NCBI GenBank assembly: GCA_030148725.1 | Contig: JASBSU010000011.1 | Location: forward strand, 1-33,193 | Length of the DNA: 33,193 nt | DNA from: Hyphomicrobium sp. | Lineage (GTDB): Bacteria; Pseudomonadota; Alphaproteobacteria; Rhizobiales; Hyphomicrobiaceae | Reading direction: 5' to 3' | Shown here: in pieces, positions 23,081 through 31,297 of the stretch | How the letters are laid out: the number at the start of each line of letters is the position of its first letter | Position numbering within the stretch: the first letter of the stretch is position 1 | Made by a program: the position numbers and the translations under genes | Notes under the pieces: model-generated | What the model saw: the letters and a program-made list of their open reading frames with translations, nothing else | Databases searched by the model: none | Told to the model about the DNA's origin: nothing

Positions 23081-24253
23081 TTAGTGCTTGCAGCTCGAGG
23101 GCGCCGGAATGCCGCGAAAACGGTCAGACATCCATTCGATGGCTGACAGTGCGGCGTCATAGCCTGCGTAGGAATGACTGACGCCGTCGAGATATTTCAA
23201 CTCGACGCTCGTTCCCTGCCGGCACAGCGCTTCGGCATACTGGCGCGTGATCTGGGGCCTGACGGTCTCGTCGGCCGTGCCCTGCGCGATGAAAACCGGC
23301 GCACCGGCCGGACTGCGACCGGTAGAGTTTTCGATCATGATGCCGCGCCAAGGCTCGATCTTCGTTGGATCGGACTTGAGGAAGCGGCTCTCCAGCGGCT
23401 GGGCGATCTGCGCGATGTTGATCAGCTCGGCGATGGTCTGGATGCAGCTCGACGCCACCTCCTGGTAGGTTCGCCGGGCGCCGTGAGCCAGCACCGTGTC
23501 GTAGGGAATGTTGTAGGTCGTCGCCCAGGACAGAAGCGCCATCGCTGTCAGCGTATCGCCGCCCAGCGTGCCGTTATCGGCGCGGAACAGCTCGACGAGG
23601 TTCGTCGCGGGCGCGGCTGCGGCGACACCGACCAGCTTGAGCTCCGGTGCATAGCTGGCAGCCTGCTCGCCAGTGAACAGAGCGGCGTGGCCGCCTTGCG
23701 AGTGCCCCCAGACGGCAAACCGGTTTCCGGCTCGTGCGTCCGGGACCTGGCGCGCGGCGCGAACGGAGTCGAGCACGCTGCGCGCTTCGCTCGTGCCGAT
23801 GAGATAGGGATGCATCCCCTTCACGCCGAGCCCCTGATAATCGGTGGCGACCACCACGTAGCCGCGCCGCATCATCTCCTCGAGGCCGGCGACGGTTCCG
23901 GCGAGATCGGGAAGGATGGTGGGCGCGCAACGATCGACGACGCCCGTCGTCGGGTGCGCCCACGCGATGACGTCGCGGTGTCCATGCGGCGCCGGGCCAA
24001 GTGGAATGAAGATGGCGCCGGACACGGCTATCGGCTCGCCCTTGAGGCCGGTTGAGCGATAGAGGATGCGGTAGGCTTTGGCGTTGCCGACTGCGCCACC
24101 GACCTGCGGCCACATCCGCAGAATCGTACCCGGACTTGCCGTGCCGATTTCGCGCTCGGTAACGTCGAGCACCTGCGTCGCCTCGTCGGAATACGCGGGT
24201 GCGGCGAGCAGCGCCGCAAGGACCGCGATTGCGAACAAGGCGAAGCGGCGCAT
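23081..24253 (-). CDS. secreted alpha/beta hydrolase, secretory-lipase type, copy 1
   Basis: 390 residues. The ATG at 24253 shares a base with the gmk stop (TGATG), so it is translationally coupled to gmk; a TTG one codon upstream is the alternative. Signal peptide RRFALFAIAVLAALLAAPAY, cleaved near YSD. Catalytic triad: Ser185 (GHSQGG), Asp328 (AQGTADETVRP), His360 (GVSHSY). It matches the downstream copy almost throughout, with long identical runs such as YRSTxLKGEPIAVSG and GNRFAVWGHSQGGHAALFTG, so it arose by duplication. It is expected in the periplasm or outside. Coupling a secreted esterase to guanylate kinase is odd and probably reflects insertion into a housekeeping operon. Confidence 0.88.
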   Translation of the reverse strand: MRRFALFAIAVLAALLAAPAYSDEATQVLDVTEREIGTASPGTILRMWPQVGGAVGNAKAYRILYRSTGLKGEPIAVSGAIFIPLGPAPHGHRDVIAWAHPTTGVVDRCAPTILPDLAGTVAGLEEMMRRGYVVVATDYQGLGVKGMHPYLIGTSEARSVLDSVRAARQVPDARAGNRFAVWGHSQGGHAALFTGEQAASYAPELKLVGVAAAAPATNLVELFRADNGTLGGDTLTAMALLSWATTYNIPYDTVLAHGARRTYQEVASSCIQTIAELINIAQIAQPLESRFLKSDPTKIEPWRGIMIENSTGRSPAGAPVFIAQGTADETVRPQITRQYAEALCRQGTSVELKYLDGVSHSYAGYDAALSAIEWMSDRFRGIPAPSSCKH

Positions 24254-24894
24254 CAAAGCTGGCTCTGCATTTCCCTGACGAACGCCGTCAGACCGTTGAG
24301 GCGGTCGCGACGCAGACGCTCGGCGGCGAGGATGGCGGTCAGACCCTCCATCGATGTCGGCAGGTCGCTGTTGACGATGACGTAGTCATATTCGGGCCAA
24401 TGGCTGATCTCGCCGGCGGCGGCGTCCATGCGCTTGCGCAGGATGTCCTCTGGATCGAGGGCGCGGGAGCGCAGCCGCTGCTCCAGCGAGGCAGCCGATG
24501 GCGGCAGAATGAATACCCGCACGACGTCGTGCTTCATCTTCTCGGAGAGCTGCTGGGCGCCCTGCCAGTCGATGTCGAACAGGATGTCTTGCCCGCCCTC
24601 GATCGCTGCTTCGACCGGGGCGCGCGGCGTTCCGTAGAAATTGTCGAAGACGCGTGCCCATTCCAGCAGCTCATTGGCGTCGACCATGCGCTTGAACGTG
24701 GCCTCGTCGATGAACTTGTAGTCGCGGCCTTCGACCTCGCCGGGACGCGGTTTGCGCGTCGTCACAGAAACGGACATCGAGATGTCGGGCTCAGCGTCGA
24801 TCAGACGGCGTGCAATCGTCGTCTTGCCCGCGCCCGAGGGCGAGGACAGTACCAGCGCCAAGCCGCGGCGCTTGATGGTCGGCGTTTCTCCCAT
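24253..24894 (-). CDS. gmk: guanylate kinase
   Basis: 213 residues. Phosphorylates GMP to GDP with ATP, an essential step in guanine nucleotide supply that also affects ppGpp pools. The P-loop SSPSGAGKTT is at 17-26; the GMP-binding region has SVSVTTRKPRPGE and EGRDYKF; the lid motif RLRSR and the closing R-D pair are present. AAGGA lies close upstream of ATG 24894. It follows yicC by 48 bp, a conserved pairing in proteobacteria. Its stop overlaps the start of the secreted hydrolase. Confidence 0.97.
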   Translation of the reverse strand: MGETPTIKRRGLALVLSSPSGAGKTTIARRLIDAEPDISMSVSVTTRKPRPGEVEGRDYKFIDEATFKRMVDANELLEWARVFDNFYGTPRAPVEAAIEGGQDILFDIDWQGAQQLSEKMKHDVVRVFILPPSAASLEQRLRSRALDPEDILRKRMDAAAGEISHWPEYDYVIVNSDLPTSMEGLTAILAAERLRRDRLNGLTAFVREMQSQL

Positions 24895-24942
24895 TTATTC
24901 CTTCGCCGCGCTTCGTGCGCTCGCGTCCTCTTTTTATTGCTT

Positions 24943-25833
24943 CTACTCGATGTTCTGCACCTGCTCGCGCAACTGGTCGATGACCGTTTTCAGCGCGAGG
25001 CCGGCACGCGTGATGTCGAGGTCGTTGGCTTTCGAGCATAGCGTATTCGCCTCGCGATTGAACTCTTGTGCGAGGAAGTCGAGCTTGCGGCCTACGGCAC
25101 CGGCGCCGGCCAGAAGCTCGCGCGCGGCGCCGATGTGTGACGTCAGGCGCTGAAGCTCCTCCTCGACGTCGGCGCGGGTGGCCAGCAGCACCGCTTCCTG
25201 ATGCAGGCGCGTAGGTTCGAGTGCTCCGTTCCCCGCGTCGACGAGACGGCGGATCTGTTCTTTGAGGCGCGCCTCGATGGCGTCTGGGGTGCGCGCCGGC
25301 GAAGTGCGCACGACTTCGACGAGGCGCTCGATCTCAGCCAGATGCGCTTCGAGCGCGGCTGCGAGGCGCGTGCCTTCCGAGGTGCGGGCGGCAACGAGCG
25401 CGTCGAGCCCCTCCTCCAGCGATTTCAGTATGGCTTCGCTGCGCGCTTCAATTTGCGCGGGGTCGTCCTCGGGCTCGATAACGTCGACGACGCCCTTGAT
25501 GGCGATCAGGCCGTCGATGCGCGGCGGGGCGGCGTCGGTCAGCGAACGAATGCGGTCGGCGGCCTGCATGACCTGCGTCAGTGCGCGCTCGTTGAGACGG
25601 ATCTCAGTGTTCCCGGCACCACGGGCGGCCACGAGTGTGATGTTGATGCTTCCGCGCGTCAGACTACGCGATACGGCTTCGCGGACGCGGGGCTCCAGCG
25701 CTTCGAGGCCGGGGGGCAACCGCAGACGCAGGTCCAGCCCGCGGCCGTTGACGCTGCGCACTTCCCAGTGCCAGCTCGCGCCGTCGAGCGCGCCGTCGGT
25801 GCGCGCAAAGCCGGTCATGCTCTTGATCGTCAT
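24943..25833 (-). CDS. YicC-family endoribonuclease
   Basis: 296 residues from ATG 25833 (TIKSMTGFAR is the standard YicC opening); GGAG lies upstream, at the foot of a hairpin. The N-terminal YicC domain has VRSVNGRGLDLRLRLP and SRSLTRGSINITL; the C-terminal DUF1732 domain has KSNDxx-like SKANDLDITRAGLALKTVIDQLREQVQNIE, highly conserved in the family. YicC proteins are RNases that degrade selected small RNAs in E. coli. The gene is commonly next to gmk, as here. Confidence 0.95.
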   Translation of the reverse strand: MTIKSMTGFARTDGALDGASWHWEVRSVNGRGLDLRLRLPPGLEALEPRVREAVSRSLTRGSINITLVAARGAGNTEIRLNERALTQVMQAADRIRSLTDAAPPRIDGLIAIKGVVDVIEPEDDPAQIEARSEAILKSLEEGLDALVAARTSEGTRLAAALEAHLAEIERLVEVVRTSPARTPDAIEARLKEQIRRLVDAGNGALEPTRLHQEAVLLATRADVEEELQRLTSHIGAARELLAGAGAVGRKLDFLAQEFNREANTLCSKANDLDITRAGLALKTVIDQLREQVQNIE

Positions 25834-25841
25834 TGCCGCTC

Positions 25842-25871
25842 CGTTGGGCTTCGGCGCCGGCAAGCCCAACG
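25842..25871 (-). promoter_or_regulatory. hairpin abutting the yicC ribosome site
   Basis: CGTTGGGCTT (25842-25851) pairs perfectly with AAGCCCAACG (25862-25871) around a 10-nt loop that itself contains GGCGCC. In the yicC transcript the 3' foot of the stem runs straight into GGAG, the ribosome site, sharing its first G. It could modulate yicC translation or protect the processed 5' end. Structure is seen, role inferred. Confidence 0.5.
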
Positions 25872-25937
25872 CACCGGGAAATCTACCCGTAGCCGGCACC
25901 GCCAACAAGGCGGGCGGATGTGGGCAGGCCGGGCGCT

Positions 25938-25952
25938 GGGGAACGGTTCCCC
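25938..25952 (-). terminator. short hairpin after mltG
   Basis: GGGGAA-CGG-TTCCCC, 6-bp stem (7 if the loop closes), 8 nt beyond the mltG stop on the minus strand. There is no T run, so it is at best a weak terminator or an mRNA 3' stabiliser. Confidence 0.35.
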
Positions 25953-25960
25953 GTTTACCC

Positions 25961-27262
25961 TCAGGACTTGGGCTTGCGGACCGGAAGCGGGATGGCGGCA
26001 CCGGCCGGCGCTTTGGCGCTGGGCGCCGCCTGGGCGGCCGGGGAGGCGCTCGGCTGGGCGGCATTGAGGATCGGCAGGGCGTCCGGATTCGAGGGCGCTG
26101 AGGCCGCGGCCTCCGACTCCTTCTTGCGCTCACGCTCGACCTTGCGCCACGTGCTGACGGCCGAATTATGCTCTTTCAGCGTGTCGGAGAATGTATGTCC
26201 GCCGGTGCCATCGGCGACGAAGTAGAGGTCGGTCGTGGTCGGCGGATTGAGCGAGGCTTCGATTGCGGAGCGGCCTGGGTTGCAGATCGGCGTCGGCGGC
26301 AGGCGGGGTATCTGGTAGGTGTTGTGCGAGGTCTTCGTGTCGAGGTCGGTGCGCGTGATCGAGCGGCCGAGCGAGCCCTGACCACCGACGATTCCGTAGA
26401 TCACCGTCGGGTCCGACTGAAGACGCATCCCCTTGCGTATGCGGTTCATGAAGACCGCTGCAACGCGGCCGCGCTCATCCGCTCTGCCGGTTTCCTTCTC
26501 GACGATGGAAGCGAAGATGATCGCCTCCTCGGGCGTCGCGATCGGGAGGCTCGGCTGCCGGCGTTCCCAGGCGTTTGCCAAGAAGCGCTGCATCTCGCCC
26601 TGCATGCGGTCGAGGAGTTCGCGGCGATCCATGCCTTTCGAGAAGCGATAGGTGTCGGGCAGCAGTGCACCCTCGGGCGGAATTTCCGTGATGTCGCCCG
26701 TCAGTTCGCTTTCCTGGCGCAGGCGCTCGACGATCTGCATGCTCGTCAGGCCTTCGGGGATGGTGATCTTGGAGAGCACGCCGCGACCGGCGGACAGCAT
26801 CTCCATGATATCTGCCATGCTGGCGTTCTTCTTGATCTCGTAGTCGCCAGCCTTGAGTTCGATCGGCTTTTTGCCCAGCGCGTTGCGCAGGAGATAGCTG
26901 GCGATGAAAACCCAGCGGTTGGAAATCGCGCCTTCCTTTTCGAGGCGGCTTGCGATCTCGATGCGGCCCTCGCCCTTGGGAACGGCGATGACGCGGGCAA
27001 CGGCGAGCGGACCTGGCTCCTCGTACTGATGATAGAGCAGCGCCGCGAGGCCACCTGCTGCCACCATGAGGAAGAGGCAGAGCGTCAGCACGCCACTCAG
27101 GATGCGCATGAAGCGCGCGCCGCGTTTGGGCGCATTCGGTTGTGGTGCGCCGCGCGGCGGACCTGGCGGGCGCGAGGGCTCGAGCATCTCGGCAGGCGAG
27201 CGCGGGCGGATTGCAGCGCGGCGGTACGAAACGTCCTGCCTCGATGGAGGAATGGTGTTCAA
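25961..27262 (-). CDS. mltG: endolytic murein transglycosylase MltG
   Basis: 433 residues from a TTG at 27262, chosen because GGGAG lies 7 nt upstream and the N-terminus then keeps the RPRSPAEMLEP motif common to rhizobial MltG. ATG 27187 would cut it; an open frame reaches 27394. A Pro/Arg-rich cytoplasmic part is followed by one membrane helix (53-78) and the periplasmic YceG domain, with catalytic Glu255 in IFASIVEKET. The tail is Ala/Pro-rich. MltG cleaves nascent glycan strands and so sets their length. It lies between fabF and yicC, a common alphaproteobacterial order. Confidence 0.92.
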   Translation of the reverse strand: MNTIPPSRQDVSYRRAAIRPRSPAEMLEPSRPPGPPRGAPQPNAPKRGARFMRILSGVLTLCLFLMVAAGGLAALLYHQYEEPGPLAVARVIAVPKGEGRIEIASRLEKEGAISNRWVFIASYLLRNALGKKPIELKAGDYEIKKNASMADIMEMLSAGRGVLSKITIPEGLTSMQIVERLRQESELTGDITEIPPEGALLPDTYRFSKGMDRRELLDRMQGEMQRFLANAWERRQPSLPIATPEEAIIFASIVEKETGRADERGRVAAVFMNRIRKGMRLQSDPTVIYGIVGGQGSLGRSITRTDLDTKTSHNTYQIPRLPPTPICNPGRSAIEASLNPPTTTDLYFVADGTGGHTFSDTLKEHNSAVSTWRKVERERKKESEAAASAPSNPDALPILNAAQPSASPAAQAAPSAKAPAGAAIPLPVRKPKS

Positions 27263-27399
27263 GCCTGCGCTCCCAACGAACCCGTCCTTGCTGCTGGCCG
27301 GCGCAAATATCGGTCCGACACGAGCATCCCCATTGCCGAGCTGCCTTGGATCATGCCCACGATCCTGTCCTGGGTGCGCAAGCGTACCTCGCAACCAGA

Positions 27400-27430
27400 A
27401 TCATAGCGCCGCGCGGGTGATTCCGGTCAA
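27400..27430 (-). promoter_or_regulatory. candidate promoter for mltG
   Basis: On the minus strand TTGACC (27430-27425) and TATGAT (27405-27400) each match five of six consensus bases. The spacer is 19 bp, longer than ideal. Transcription would begin about 130 nt before the mltG start. It could uncouple mltG-yicC-gmk from the fab genes. Confidence 0.35.
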
Positions 27431-27536
27431 GAGCCTCGCGCGCAACCGGGCTCACCGGGCCGGCGGATGCGGTGCCATCACACTAGAGCCAAATATGGCA
27501 AAAGCGGGAGTAACCTGACGGAAGAACACGCGCGGC

Positions 27537-27554
27537 CGGCGCCTCGTGGCGCCG
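27537..27554 (-). terminator. hairpin just after fabF
   Basis: CGGCGCC-TCGT-GGCGCCG, a perfect 7-bp stem with a tetraloop, 5 nt past the fabF stop on the minus strand. No T run follows, so termination may be partial or rho-dependent; with the candidate promoter downstream it suggests a boundary between fab and mltG units. Confidence 0.4.
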
Positions 27555-27559
27555 ATGCC

Positions 27560-28819
27560 TCAGGACACCCGGCGCAGGATGATCGAGGCGTTGGTGCCAC
27601 CGAACCCGAACGAGTTCGAGAGAACGGTGTTGACCTCACGCTTCTTTGCCTTGTGCGGCACGAGATCGATCACCGTCTCGACCTCGGGATTGTCGAGGTT
27701 GAGCGTCGGGGGCACGATGTTGTCGCGAATGGCGAGGATCGAGAAGATCGCCTCGACGGCGCCCGCAGCGCCGAGCAGATGCCCGGTCGCCGACTTGGTC
27801 GACGACATGGAAAGTTTGCCGGCGGCGTTGCCGAAAAGGCGTTCGACCGCGCCGAGTTCGATCGTGTCGGCCATGGTCGACGTGCCGTGCGCGTTTACGT
27901 AGTCGATGTCGCTGACATCGATGTCGGCGCGCTTCAGCGCGGCCCGCATGCAGCGATAGGCGCCATCGCCGTCTTCGCTCGGCGCGGTGATGTGATAGGC
28001 GTCGCCCGACATGCCGTAGCCGATGACCTCGGCGTAGATCTTGGCGCCTCGCGCCTTGGCGTGCTCGTACTCTTCCAGCACGACGACGCCGGAGCCCTCG
28101 CCCATGACGAAGCCGTCGCGGTCCTTGTCGTAGGGACGCGATGCGGCTTGCGGGCGATCATTGAATGCGGTTGCCAATGCGCGGCAGGCGGCGAAGCCGG
28201 CCATCGCGATACGGCAGATGGGGGATTCGGTGCCGCCGGCGACCATGATGTCGGCGTCGCCCAGCGCAACGATGCGGCTTGCGTCGCCGATGGCGTGCGC
28301 GCCGGTCGAGCAGGCCGTCACGACTGCGTGGTTCGGGCCCTTCAGCTTGTGTTTGATCGAGACGTAGCCGGAAGCAAGATTGATCAGGCGCCCAGGAATG
28401 AAGAAGGGCGAGACGCGGCGCGGTCCCTTTTCCTTCAGCAGGATCGAGGTTTCGGCGATGCCGGGAAGGCCGCCGATACCGGAGCCGATGAGAACGCCGG
28501 CGCGCTCCTGCTGCTCGTCGGTCTTGAGGTCGATGCCGCTATCGACGATGGCCTGCTCGGCAGCAGCCATCGCGTAGATGATGAAGTCATCGACCTTGCG
28601 CTGCTCCTTGGGCTCCATCCAATCGTCGGGATTGAACTTGCCCTCTTCCTTGGAGCCGCGCGGAATGAAGCAGGCGATCTGGGCCGAGATGTCGTCGATC
28701 TCGAATTCCTCGATGCGCCGCGCGCCATTGGCGCCAGCAAGCAGAGCCTGCCAGGAGGCTTCCACCCCACAGCCGACCGGCGAGACGATGCCCAAACCTG
28801 TAATGACGACCCGACGCAT
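27560..28819 (-). CDS. fabF: beta-ketoacyl-ACP synthase II
   Basis: 419 residues; AAGGA lies 6 nt before ATG 28819 (MRRVVITGLG, the usual start). Condenses malonyl-ACP with acyl-ACP in fatty acid elongation, including the temperature-sensitive C16:1 to C18:1 step. The Cys-His-His triad is intact: Cys170 (TACSTGAHAI), His311 (NAHGTSTMADT), His347 (KSATGHLLGAAG) with Lys342, and the GFGGTNAS loop near the end. It follows acpP by 152 bp of strongly structured sequence and is followed by mltG. Confidence 0.97.
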   Translation of the reverse strand: MRRVVITGLGIVSPVGCGVEASWQALLAGANGARRIEEFEIDDISAQIACFIPRGSKEEGKFNPDDWMEPKEQRKVDDFIIYAMAAAEQAIVDSGIDLKTDEQQERAGVLIGSGIGGLPGIAETSILLKEKGPRRVSPFFIPGRLINLASGYVSIKHKLKGPNHAVVTACSTGAHAIGDASRIVALGDADIMVAGGTESPICRIAMAGFAACRALATAFNDRPQAASRPYDKDRDGFVMGEGSGVVVLEEYEHAKARGAKIYAEVIGYGMSGDAYHITAPSEDGDGAYRCMRAALKRADIDVSDIDYVNAHGTSTMADTIELGAVERLFGNAAGKLSMSSTKSATGHLLGAAGAVEAIFSILAIRDNIVPPTLNLDNPEVETVIDLVPHKAKKREVNTVLSNSFGFGGTNASIILRRVS

Positions 28820-28853
28820 CGTAATCCTTCGAAGCAGCAATGCGACCGGCGCT

Positions 28854-28943
28854 CCTAGCTTGCGGCCCGGTCATGCCCCGAAGTCAAGGCGCAATGCGCC
28901 TGACGTCGGGGTGCTCGGATTGGAGCGCAAGCTACAAGCTAGG
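28854..28943 (-). promoter_or_regulatory. structured acpP-fabF intercistronic region
   Basis: Central hairpin: CCCCGA/TCGGGG, GTCA/TGAC and GGCGC/GCGCC stack around an AAT loop (28876-28911), a 15-bp stem with one mismatch and one bulge. Outside it, TAGCTTG (28856-28862) on one flank is complementary to both of two tandem CAAGCTA copies (28928-28934 and 28935-28941) on the other: CCTAGCTTG can pair with CAAGCTAGG, or TAGCTTGCG with CGCAAGCTA. The two pairings exclude each other. The region could act as an attenuator or an RNA-stability element that keeps acpP mRNA above fabF mRNA. No T run follows. Confidence 0.6.
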
Positions 28944-28971
28944 AAATACGCCGCTAAGGCAGGCGACGGCT

Positions 28972-29214
28972 TCAGGCCGCGCTGGCGTTCTTCTCGAGGA
29001 ACTTCACCGCGTCACCCACGGTCAGAATGTGCTCGGCAGCATCGTCGGGGATTTCGCAGCCGAACTCCTCCTCGAAAGCCATCACGAGTTCAACCGTATC
29101 CAGGCTGTCAGCGCCCAGATCATCGATGAAGCTGGCATTCTCGGTGACCTTGTCGGCCTCCACGCCAAGATGCTCCACGACGATCTTCTTCACGCGCTCA
29201 GCGACATCGCTCAT
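28972..29214 (-). CDS. acpP: acyl carrier protein
   Basis: 80 residues, acidic, normal length. Carries growing acyl chains on a 4'-phosphopantetheine arm attached to Ser37 in the conserved GADSLD motif. The four-helix pattern is intact ([38 protein letters not shown]). GAGGGA lies before ATG 29214. ACP is one of the most abundant proteins in the cell, so a strong own promoter in the 344-bp gap upstream is expected. Confidence 0.98.
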   Translation of the reverse strand: MSDVAERVKKIVVEHLGVEADKVTENASFIDDLGADSLDTVELVMAFEEEFGCEIPDDAAEHILTVGDAVKFLEKNASAA

Positions 29215-29558
29215 AGTCTTCCCTCGCGTCCGTTTGCTTTTGGCAGTTCGTTAAATTCGGTGGTTTTGGTTTAGCCCGTCCCCGGGTCATGTCCCCATGC
29301 TTCTATAAAGAAGCACGCGGCCGACCGGTATCGAAACGACGCGCTATTCCACTTGTTCGCACTCCGTGCGGCGGCCGAACCCTGGCCCTTCGTTTACTCG
29401 CGCAGGTGCTGCGAGGGTCGAAAAACCGTTGGGCTCGTTAACACACTTCAATGGGCTTGGCCAGCATTCGACCGCACTCTCTGCCTGAGGCATTTGAGAA
29501 CGGAATTCGCCTTTGAGGCCAAGCGGTAGGCTCAACTGATGCACATTTACCATCCGGC
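29215..29558 (-). other. 344-bp region between fabG and acpP
   Basis: No convincing gene; a 69-codon frame at 29344-29553 has neither ribosome site nor recognisable sequence. Visible: an 8-bp inverted repeat GCTTGGCC (29455-29462) and GGCCAAGC (29517-29524) enclosing 54 nt, which could fold the fabG 3' end; and GCTTCT-ATAA-AGAAGC (29299-29314), a perfect 6-bp hairpin with an AT-rich core that also contains a TATAGA-like -10 on the minus strand. The acpP promoter is probably here but I cannot fix a -35. Confidence 0.5.
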
Positions 29559-30302
29559 TCAGACCATCGCCATGCCGCCGTTGATGTGCAAGGTCTGTCC
29601 GGTGATGTAGCCGGCTTCATTGCTGGCGAGATAGACCACACCCGCCGCGATCTCCTCGGGAGCGCCGAAACGCTGCTGGGGGATCATCTTGGCGATTTCC
29701 TCGGTCTGCTTTTCGTTCAGGGCGGCCGTCATGGGCGTCGTGATGAAGCCCGGCGCGATGCAGTTGGCGGTGATTCCGCGTGGGCCGACCTCACGGGCGA
29801 GCGACTTGGTCATGCCGATCATGCCGGCCTTGGAGGCGGCATAGTTGCCCTGGCCCGGGTTGCCGAACACGCCCGACACCGAGGCGATGTTGATGATACG
29901 GCCGAAATTCGGCTTGGCGCGCAGCATGGCACGGGCGGCGGCGCGGCAGAGCATGAAGGTCGAAGTCAGGTTGACGGCGATGACGTCGTCCCACTGCTCG
30001 TCCTTCATCACCATGAAGAGGTTGTCGCGTGTCAGGCCGGCGTTGTTGACGAGAATGTCGAGGCGACCAAGCTTGCCAACGGCCTGTTCGATCAGCTTTG
30101 AAACCTCATCGCGCTTAGCGAGATCGCACGGCAGGACGTGGCCGCGGTCGCCGAACTCCTTCGCCAGCTCCTCGAGCTTGTCGGCCTGGCGTCCCGAGAC
30201 GGCGACGGTGGCGCCCTGGGCATACAAAGCGCGGGCGATGGCGCCTCCGATGCCACCGGTCGCGCCGGTGACGAGAGCGGTCTTGCCTGTCAGGTCGAAC
30301 AT
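29559..30302 (-). CDS. fabG: 3-oxoacyl-ACP reductase
   Basis: 247 residues from ATG 30302; AGGA lies 8 nt upstream, and a GTG one codon earlier is possible. NADPH-dependent SDR enzyme that reduces 3-ketoacyl-ACP. Seen: nucleotide motif TGATGGIG at 12-19, NNAG at 86-89, and catalytic Ser141, Tyr154 and Lys158 (YAASK), with PG following in the IAPGFITTPM loop. Length and C-terminus (GQTLHINGGMAMV) are typical. It starts 14 nt after the fabD stop. Confidence 0.97.
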   Translation of the reverse strand: MFDLTGKTALVTGATGGIGGAIARALYAQGATVAVSGRQADKLEELAKEFGDRGHVLPCDLAKRDEVSKLIEQAVGKLGRLDILVNNAGLTRDNLFMVMKDEQWDDVIAVNLTSTFMLCRAAARAMLRAKPNFGRIINIASVSGVFGNPGQGNYAASKAGMIGMTKSLAREVGPRGITANCIAPGFITTPMTAALNEKQTEEIAKMIPQQRFGAPEEIAAGVVYLASNEAGYITGQTLHINGGMAMV

Positions 30303-30316
30303 CACGGAAATCCTTA

Positions 30317-31264
30317 TCAGCTGTTGAGGCGCGCGAGTGCGGGCTCAATGTCGGCGGGCGTGCCGACGCTCATGGCATTGAGCGCGGGATCGATGCGCTT
30401 GGCGAGGCCCGCGAGAACCTTGCCGGCGCCGATCTCATAGACATCGGAAATGCCATTGGCGGTCATGTACGTAACACATTCGCGCCAGCGCACGGTACCG
30501 ACGACCTGGTCGACGAGGCGGCGGCGGATCTCGTCGGGATCGGTGATCGGCGTGGCCAGAACGTTGGCGACGACCGGCACGACCGGCGCGTTGACGGTCA
30601 CCTTGGACAGGGCCTCGCGCATCGCATCGGCGGCGGGTTGCATCAGCGCACAATGGAAGGGGGCGGACACAGGAAGCGGCACCGCGCGGCGCACGCCATG
30701 CGCCTTGCCGATCTCGGGCACGCGATCGAGGGCGACCTTGTCGCCGGACAGCACGACCTGAGTGGGCTCATTGTCGTTGGCGACCTGGCAGACATCGCCC
30801 TGGGCAGCTTCCTCGGCGACCTTGCGGGCGACGTCGAGGCCGACGCCAAGCAGCGCGGTCATGGCGCCCTTGCCGACCGGGACGGCAGCCTGCATCGCCT
30901 GGCCACGCAGCTTCAGGAGGCGTGCGGTGTCCGAGAGCGAGAAAGCGCCGGCGGCGGCGAGGGCGGAATACTCTCCAAGCGAGTGACCGGCGACGAACTT
31001 CACCTTGTCCTGCAGCTTGAAGCCGTGCTCACGCTCCAGAACGCGCATCACCGCCATGGACACCGCCATCAGGGCGGGCTGGGCGTTCTCGGTGAGCGTC
31101 AGCGTTTCCTTCGGGCCCTCCCACATGATCTGCGAGAGCTTCTGGCCGAGGGCATCGTCAACCTCGTCGAATACTTCGCGTGCGGAGGCGAAGTTCTGCG
31201 CCAGCTCGCGGCCCATGCCGACGTCCTGGCTGCCCTGCCCGGGGAAAATGAATGCAATGGCCAT
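30317..31264 (-). CDS. fabD: malonyl-CoA-ACP transacylase
   Basis: 315 residues from ATG 31264 (AIAFIFPGQGSQ, the standard opening). Transfers malonyl from CoA to ACP, supplying the extender unit for fatty acid synthesis. Catalytic Ser95 in GHSLGEYS, His204 in APFHCALM, and Gln9 in PGQGSQ form the oxyanion and active site; Arg120 (KLRG) binds the malonyl carboxylate. No clear ribosome site is visible. It is the first gene of the fabD-fabG-acpP-fabF set, with a promoter candidate 30-60 bp upstream. Confidence 0.97.
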   Translation of the reverse strand: MAIAFIFPGQGSQDVGMGRELAQNFASAREVFDEVDDALGQKLSQIMWEGPKETLTLTENAQPALMAVSMAVMRVLEREHGFKLQDKVKFVAGHSLGEYSALAAAGAFSLSDTARLLKLRGQAMQAAVPVGKGAMTALLGVGLDVARKVAEEAAQGDVCQVANDNEPTQVVLSGDKVALDRVPEIGKAHGVRRAVPLPVSAPFHCALMQPAADAMREALSKVTVNAPVVPVVANVLATPITDPDEIRRRLVDQVVGTVRWRECVTYMTANGISDVYEIGAGKVLAGLAKRIDPALNAMSVGTPADIEPALARLNS

Positions 31265-31297
31265 GTAAGATGAGGCTTCTGTGGCGGTCGATGGGCG

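Noticed and set aside
27467-28858. 463-codon plus-strand frame opposite fabF
   Set aside because: Low-complexity Asp/Gly/Ala/His product with no domain, antisense to an intact condensing enzyme.
29344-29553. 69-codon minus-strand frame right after fabG
   Set aside because: It starts 5 bp after the fabG stop but has no ribosome site, and its composition is unlike neighbouring genes. Kept only as a remark in the gap description.
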